In this document: piece after piece, positions 61,387-64,000 of the stretch
Numbering within the stretch: position 1 is the stretch's first letter
How the letters are laid out: each line of letters starts with the position of its first letter
DNA from: Brevibacterium iodinum ATCC 49514
Lineage (GTDB): Bacteria; Actinomycetota; Actinomycetes; Actinomycetales; Brevibacteriaceae
Length of the DNA: 64,000 nucleotides
Assembly (NCBI RefSeq): GCF_900169265.1
Contig: NZ_FXYX01000006.1
Coordinates: 62,001-126,000 of the forward strand
Direction: 5' to 3'
The notes under the pieces: model-generated
The model's database searches: none
Seen by the model: the letters and a program-made list of their open reading frames with translations, nothing else
What the model was told of the DNA's origin: nothing
Made by a program: the position numbers and the translations under genes

Positions 61387-62745
61387 TCAGGCTGCGGGGC
61401 CCTCGGTCAGAGTCACCTTCGCGCTGTGGGTCTGACCGTCGGTGTCCGTCCAACTCAGCGACACGGTGTCACCGGGCTTGTGCTCGGCGATGGCCTCGGA
61501 CAGGGCGGTGCCGTCGGTGATCTGCGTCGAGCCGATCGCGGTGATCGTGTCTCCGGCGGTGAGCCCCGCCTCGGCGGCGGGGGTGTCCTCATAGACGCCG
61601 GCGATGACAGCTCCCGCGGTCTGAGACGACGATCCCGACTGGCTTGGCTGACCTGACTGGCTGGCTTGGCCCGACTGGCCGTTCGAACTGCCGTCTCCCG
61701 GCCTGCCCGACTGGCTGCCCTGGCTCGACTGCCCGCTCTGCGAATCCTGTTGGACCCCGATGCCGAGGAACGCCGGATAGCCGAGCGTGTTCGTGCTCGT
61801 CTGCTCGCCGTCGATGATCGACTCGGCCGTGGACAGCGCCGACTCGATCGGAATGGCGAAGCCGGTGACGGTGGCCGATCCCGACGAGGCCGCGGTATTC
61901 ATGCCGACGACCTCGCCTTCGTCATCGAGTAGGGCCCCACCCGAATCGCCGGAGACGATATCGGCCTGGACCTGGATCATATTGTTCAGCGTCTCCGAAT
62001 CCTCAGAGCCCTGAGCGGTGGTGGTGACGGAGGCGCCGAGGTCGGTGACCGTGCCGTCGGCGGCCTGCAGCTGTCCCTGCCCCTCGGAATTGCCGACGGC
62101 GGTGACGTCGTCACCGACCGTGACCGAGTCGTCGTCGATCGTGGCCGGCTGCAGGTCCGAGGCGTCCTTGAGCTGGAGCACGGCGACGTCGTCTGTCGAG
62201 TCGGAGCCGACGACGGAGGCCTCGTAGGTCTTGCCGGTGGTGGCCACGGTGACGGAGATCTTCGTCGAATCGGCGATGACGTGGTTGTTCGTCAGCACCA
62301 GACCGTCCTTGCTCAGCACGATGCCGGTGCCGGCCGCCTCGGCGTTCTCATAGCCGAGTTCGGTGTCGATGAGGACGACTCCGGTCGATTCCTCAGCGCT
62401 GGCAGGGGAGGCCTCCTGCTGACTTGAGCCGTTGGAACCCTGGCCGGTGTTCGGCGACTGCGAGTTCCCGCCGGGCGAGGTGCCGTTGCCGGGTGTGATG
62501 CCGGTGGAACCGCCATCGCCCTGGCCGAGACCGGACGACTGACCGCCGCTCTGTCCGGGGTCAGTGGCCTGTCCAGGGTTGGCAGGCTGTCCGGTGAAGG
62601 GGATGGCGGACTGGGTGGCTGCGACCGTGGCGGTGTGGGACGCCGCGGCAGCCGGCAGTCCCGCGGCCGTGCCGACGGTCAGAGCCAGTGCGGCTGCGGC
62701 GGCAGTGACCGCCGCAGCCAGACGACGTCGGGGGTTGGTGCTCAT
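61387..62745 (-). CDS. Secreted S1C serine protease with PDZ domain
   Basis: 452 residues. Signal peptide (AAAVTAAAAALALTVGTAAG), Gly/Gln/Ser-rich linker (40-115), trypsin-like domain with His in LTNNHVIAD, Asp in STDDVAVLQL and Ser in SGDSGGALLDD, a second Gln/Ser-rich linker (SGQSSQGSQSGRPG), and a C-terminal PDZ domain (VYEDTPAAEAGLTAGDTITA). HtrA/PepD-like quality-control protease outside the membrane. The PDZ is separated by an unusually long linker with SQSGQ repeats. Confidence 0.88.
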   Translation of the reverse strand: MSTNPRRRLAAAVTAAAAALALTVGTAAGLPAAAASHTATVAATQSAIPFTGQPANPGQATDPGQSGGQSSGLGQGDGGSTGITPGNGTSPGGNSQSPNTGQGSNGSSQQEASPASAEESTGVVLIDTELGYENAEAAGTGIVLSKDGLVLTNNHVIADSTKISVTVATTGKTYEASVVGSDSTDDVAVLQLKDASDLQPATIDDDSVTVGDDVTAVGNSEGQGQLQAADGTVTDLGASVTTTAQGSEDSETLNNMIQVQADIVSGDSGGALLDDEGEVVGMNTAASSGSATVTGFAIPIESALSTAESIIDGEQTSTNTLGYPAFLGIGVQQDSQSGQSSQGSQSGRPGDGSSNGQSGQASQSGQPSQSGSSSQTAGAVIAGVYEDTPAAEAGLTAGDTITAIGSTQITDGTALSEAIAEHKPGDTVSLSWTDTDGQTHSAKVTLTEGPAA

Positions 62746-62896
62746 GGGCTGTGCCTTTCTCTGCTGTTGAGGAGTGCGTGATGACTCCTATTCAGCACCT
62801 GGAGGCTGTGGCCAGGCTGTGGCGCAGCTGGAGTGAGGCTTCGACTTTGTCAGTCGTCAGCTGAGACGGCCGGTGGGGGCCGCCTCGGCGAGGGTG

Positions 62897-63067
62897 TCAG
62901 CCGGTGAAGATCGCGACGGCCTTGACCACGGTCAGGGACAGGCCCCAGAGGAGGCCGCCGACCACGACGACGGTCAGGGTCGAGCCGATGGCCTTGTAGG
63001 CACCGCCGACGGGGGACTGCGGTGAACCGGAGTCGGGGACGTGGGCGATGTGGGTGGAATCGTTCAT
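62897..63067 (-). CDS. MFS-associated small membrane subunit
   Basis: 56 residues: polar head NDSTHIAHVPDSGSPQSPVG then one helix (IGSTLTVVVVGGLLWGLSLT) and a short tail VVKAVAIFTG. Such one-helix proteins accompany OFA-type MFS transporters in actinobacteria. Starts 15 bases after the transporter gene, same strand, with AAGG upstream. Confidence 0.7.
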   Translation of the reverse strand: MNDSTHIAHVPDSGSPQSPVGGAYKAIGSTLTVVVVGGLLWGLSLTVVKAVAIFTG

Positions 63068-63082
63068 GATCTGACCCTTCCT

Positions 63083-64000
63083 TCAGTTCTCTTCGAGGGC
63101 GGCGGCCTGCTTGGCCGCGACGTCCTCTTCGCGTTCGAAGTACTTCTCGCTGACCGGGCGGATGAGCGCATTGGCGATGAAGCCGATGACCAGCGCGCCG
63201 ACCATGATGAACATGCCGGGGGTGTAGAGCGCGGGGCCTTCCTTACCCGCAGCCTCACCGGCTTCGACGACGGAGTTGACGATGAGCGGGCCGGCCACAC
63301 CGGCTGCCGACCAGGCGGTGAGCAGCGCACCGTGGATGGCGCCGACCTGGTAGACGCCGAAGAGGTCCTTGAGGTAGGCGGGAGCGGTGGAGAATCCGCC
63401 GCCGTAGAAGGAGATGATGATGAGGGTGGCGAGCACGAAGAGGATGATCGACCCGCCGCCGAAGAGCGCGACGAGAAGGTAGAGGATCGCACCGACGCCG
63501 AGGTACATCATGTAGTTGTTCTTCCGCCCCAGGTAGTCAGACGTCGTCGACCAGATGAAGCGTCCGCCCATGTTGCCGATGGAGAGCAGACCGACGAAGC
63601 CGGCTGCCGCGGCGGCGGTGATGCCGAAGTAGGACTGGATCATCGGAGCGGCGTTCTCGAGGATGCCGATGCCCGCGGTGACGTTGAGGAACAGGACGAC
63701 CCACAGGAACCAGAACTGCGGTGTGCGGATGGCATTGCGCACCGAGACGTTGCCCTTGGTCTGCATCGGCTTGGCCTCAACCTTCGAGGGGTCGAAGCCC
63801 TTCGGGGTCCACTCCGGGTGGGGGACGCGGATGACGAAGGCGCCGGCTGCGATGACCACGGCGTAGACGACGCCGAGGGTGATGAAGGTCGGGGTCAGAC
63901 CGGCAACGAGGTTTTCCGGTTCGGCACCGCCGCCATAGAGGGCCATGAGCTGGTTCGACATCGGGCTGGCGATGAGGGCGCCGCCGCCGAAGCCCATGAT
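63083..64000 (-). CDS. OFA-family MFS transporter (5' end outside window)
   Basis: At least 304 C-terminal residues. FLNVTAGIGILENAAPMIQS, FVGLLSIGNMGGRFIWSTTSDYLGRK and FYGGGFSTAPAYLKDLFG are signatures of oxalate:formate antiporter-like MFS carriers; VNSVVEAGEAAGKEGPALY marks the last cytoplasmic-side loop. Substrate probably a small carboxylate. Forms an operon with the small membrane subunit. Confidence 0.85.
   Translation of the reverse strand: MMGFGGGALIASPMSNQLMALYGGGAEPENLVAGLTPTFITLGVVYAVVIAAGAFVIRVPHPEWTPKGFDPSKVEAKPMQTKGNVSVRNAIRTPQFWFLWVVLFLNVTAGIGILENAAPMIQSYFGITAAAAAGFVGLLSIGNMGGRFIWSTTSDYLGRKNNYMMYLGVGAILYLLVALFGGGSIILFVLATLIIISFYGGGFSTAPAYLKDLFGVYQVGAIHGALLTAWSAAGVAGPLIVNSVVEAGEAAGKEGPALYTPGMFIMVGALVIGFIANALIRPVSEKYFEREEDVAAKQAAALEEN

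Overview
High-GC actinobacterial chromosome. Brevibacterium or a close relative (Micrococcales) is my inference from the gene mix: a full phenylacetate (paa) catabolic locus, a branched-chain 2-oxoacid dehydrogenase operon, creatine/sarcosine-type catabolism, DtxR/IdeR-type iron control and DUF6230/DUF6114 genes. Genes are often coupled by ATGA, GTGA or TGATG overlaps. I found no rRNA, tRNA or CRISPR array.

Layout. 0-10 kb: end of an amidohydrolase gene, small membrane proteins, a broken glutamine amidotransferase, an AgcS-type symporter with a 3' frameshift, a DUF6230/DUF6114/secreted-protein operon, and an AbgT transporter next to a creatininase-GntR pair. 10.1-12 kb: a scar holding 25-bp repeats, an esterase remnant and a headless transketolase-like gene. 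12-22 kb: gabD-type dehydrogenase, a three-gene acyl operon (CoA ligase, ketosynthase, acyl-CoA dehydrogenase) framed by hairpins, and the E1alpha-E1beta-E2 operon. 22-27 kb: TetR and Lrp regulators and an iron-controlled pair (siderophore-interacting fusion protein, ferri-siderophore binding lipoprotein). 27.4-31.6 kb: etfBA coupled to an unusual membrane cytochrome b with four repeats of an RGLPR..GG.PWPPEG motif. 31.7-36.2 kb: MHS transporter, creatinase, IclR, GntR and the start of a glyA-like gene.

36.2-42.1 kb is a truncated mobile island. It cuts the glyA-like gene on the left and an ABC-ATPase gene on the right. It carries a TPP-riboswitch-controlled operon (NUDIX, ThiD, nucleoside-deoxyribosyltransferase-like, thymidylate-synthase-like), a VbhA-like antitoxin with a destroyed Fic toxin, a large serine recombinase, and a dense array of eleven ~27-bp palindromes whose arms differ in sequence but stay complementary. 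The palindrome array and the riboswitch operon are the two best candidates for something undescribed; the operon looks like a CMP-derived hydroxymethylpyrimidine (bacimethrin-like, thiamin antivitamin) pathway.

42-64 kb: Ser/Thr dehydratase, an MHS transporter, a small kinase operon, then the phenylacetate locus: paaZ, paaR, paaK, paaI, paaABCDE and beta-oxidation genes paaJ-F-H-G. Four 12-bp sites of form GACCNNNTGGTC mark its control regions and also the MHS transporter at 43.8-45.2 kb, suggesting one TetR (PaaR) regulon. The window ends with a VTT-domain protein, an S1C/PDZ protease and an OFA-type MFS transporter with its small partner protein.
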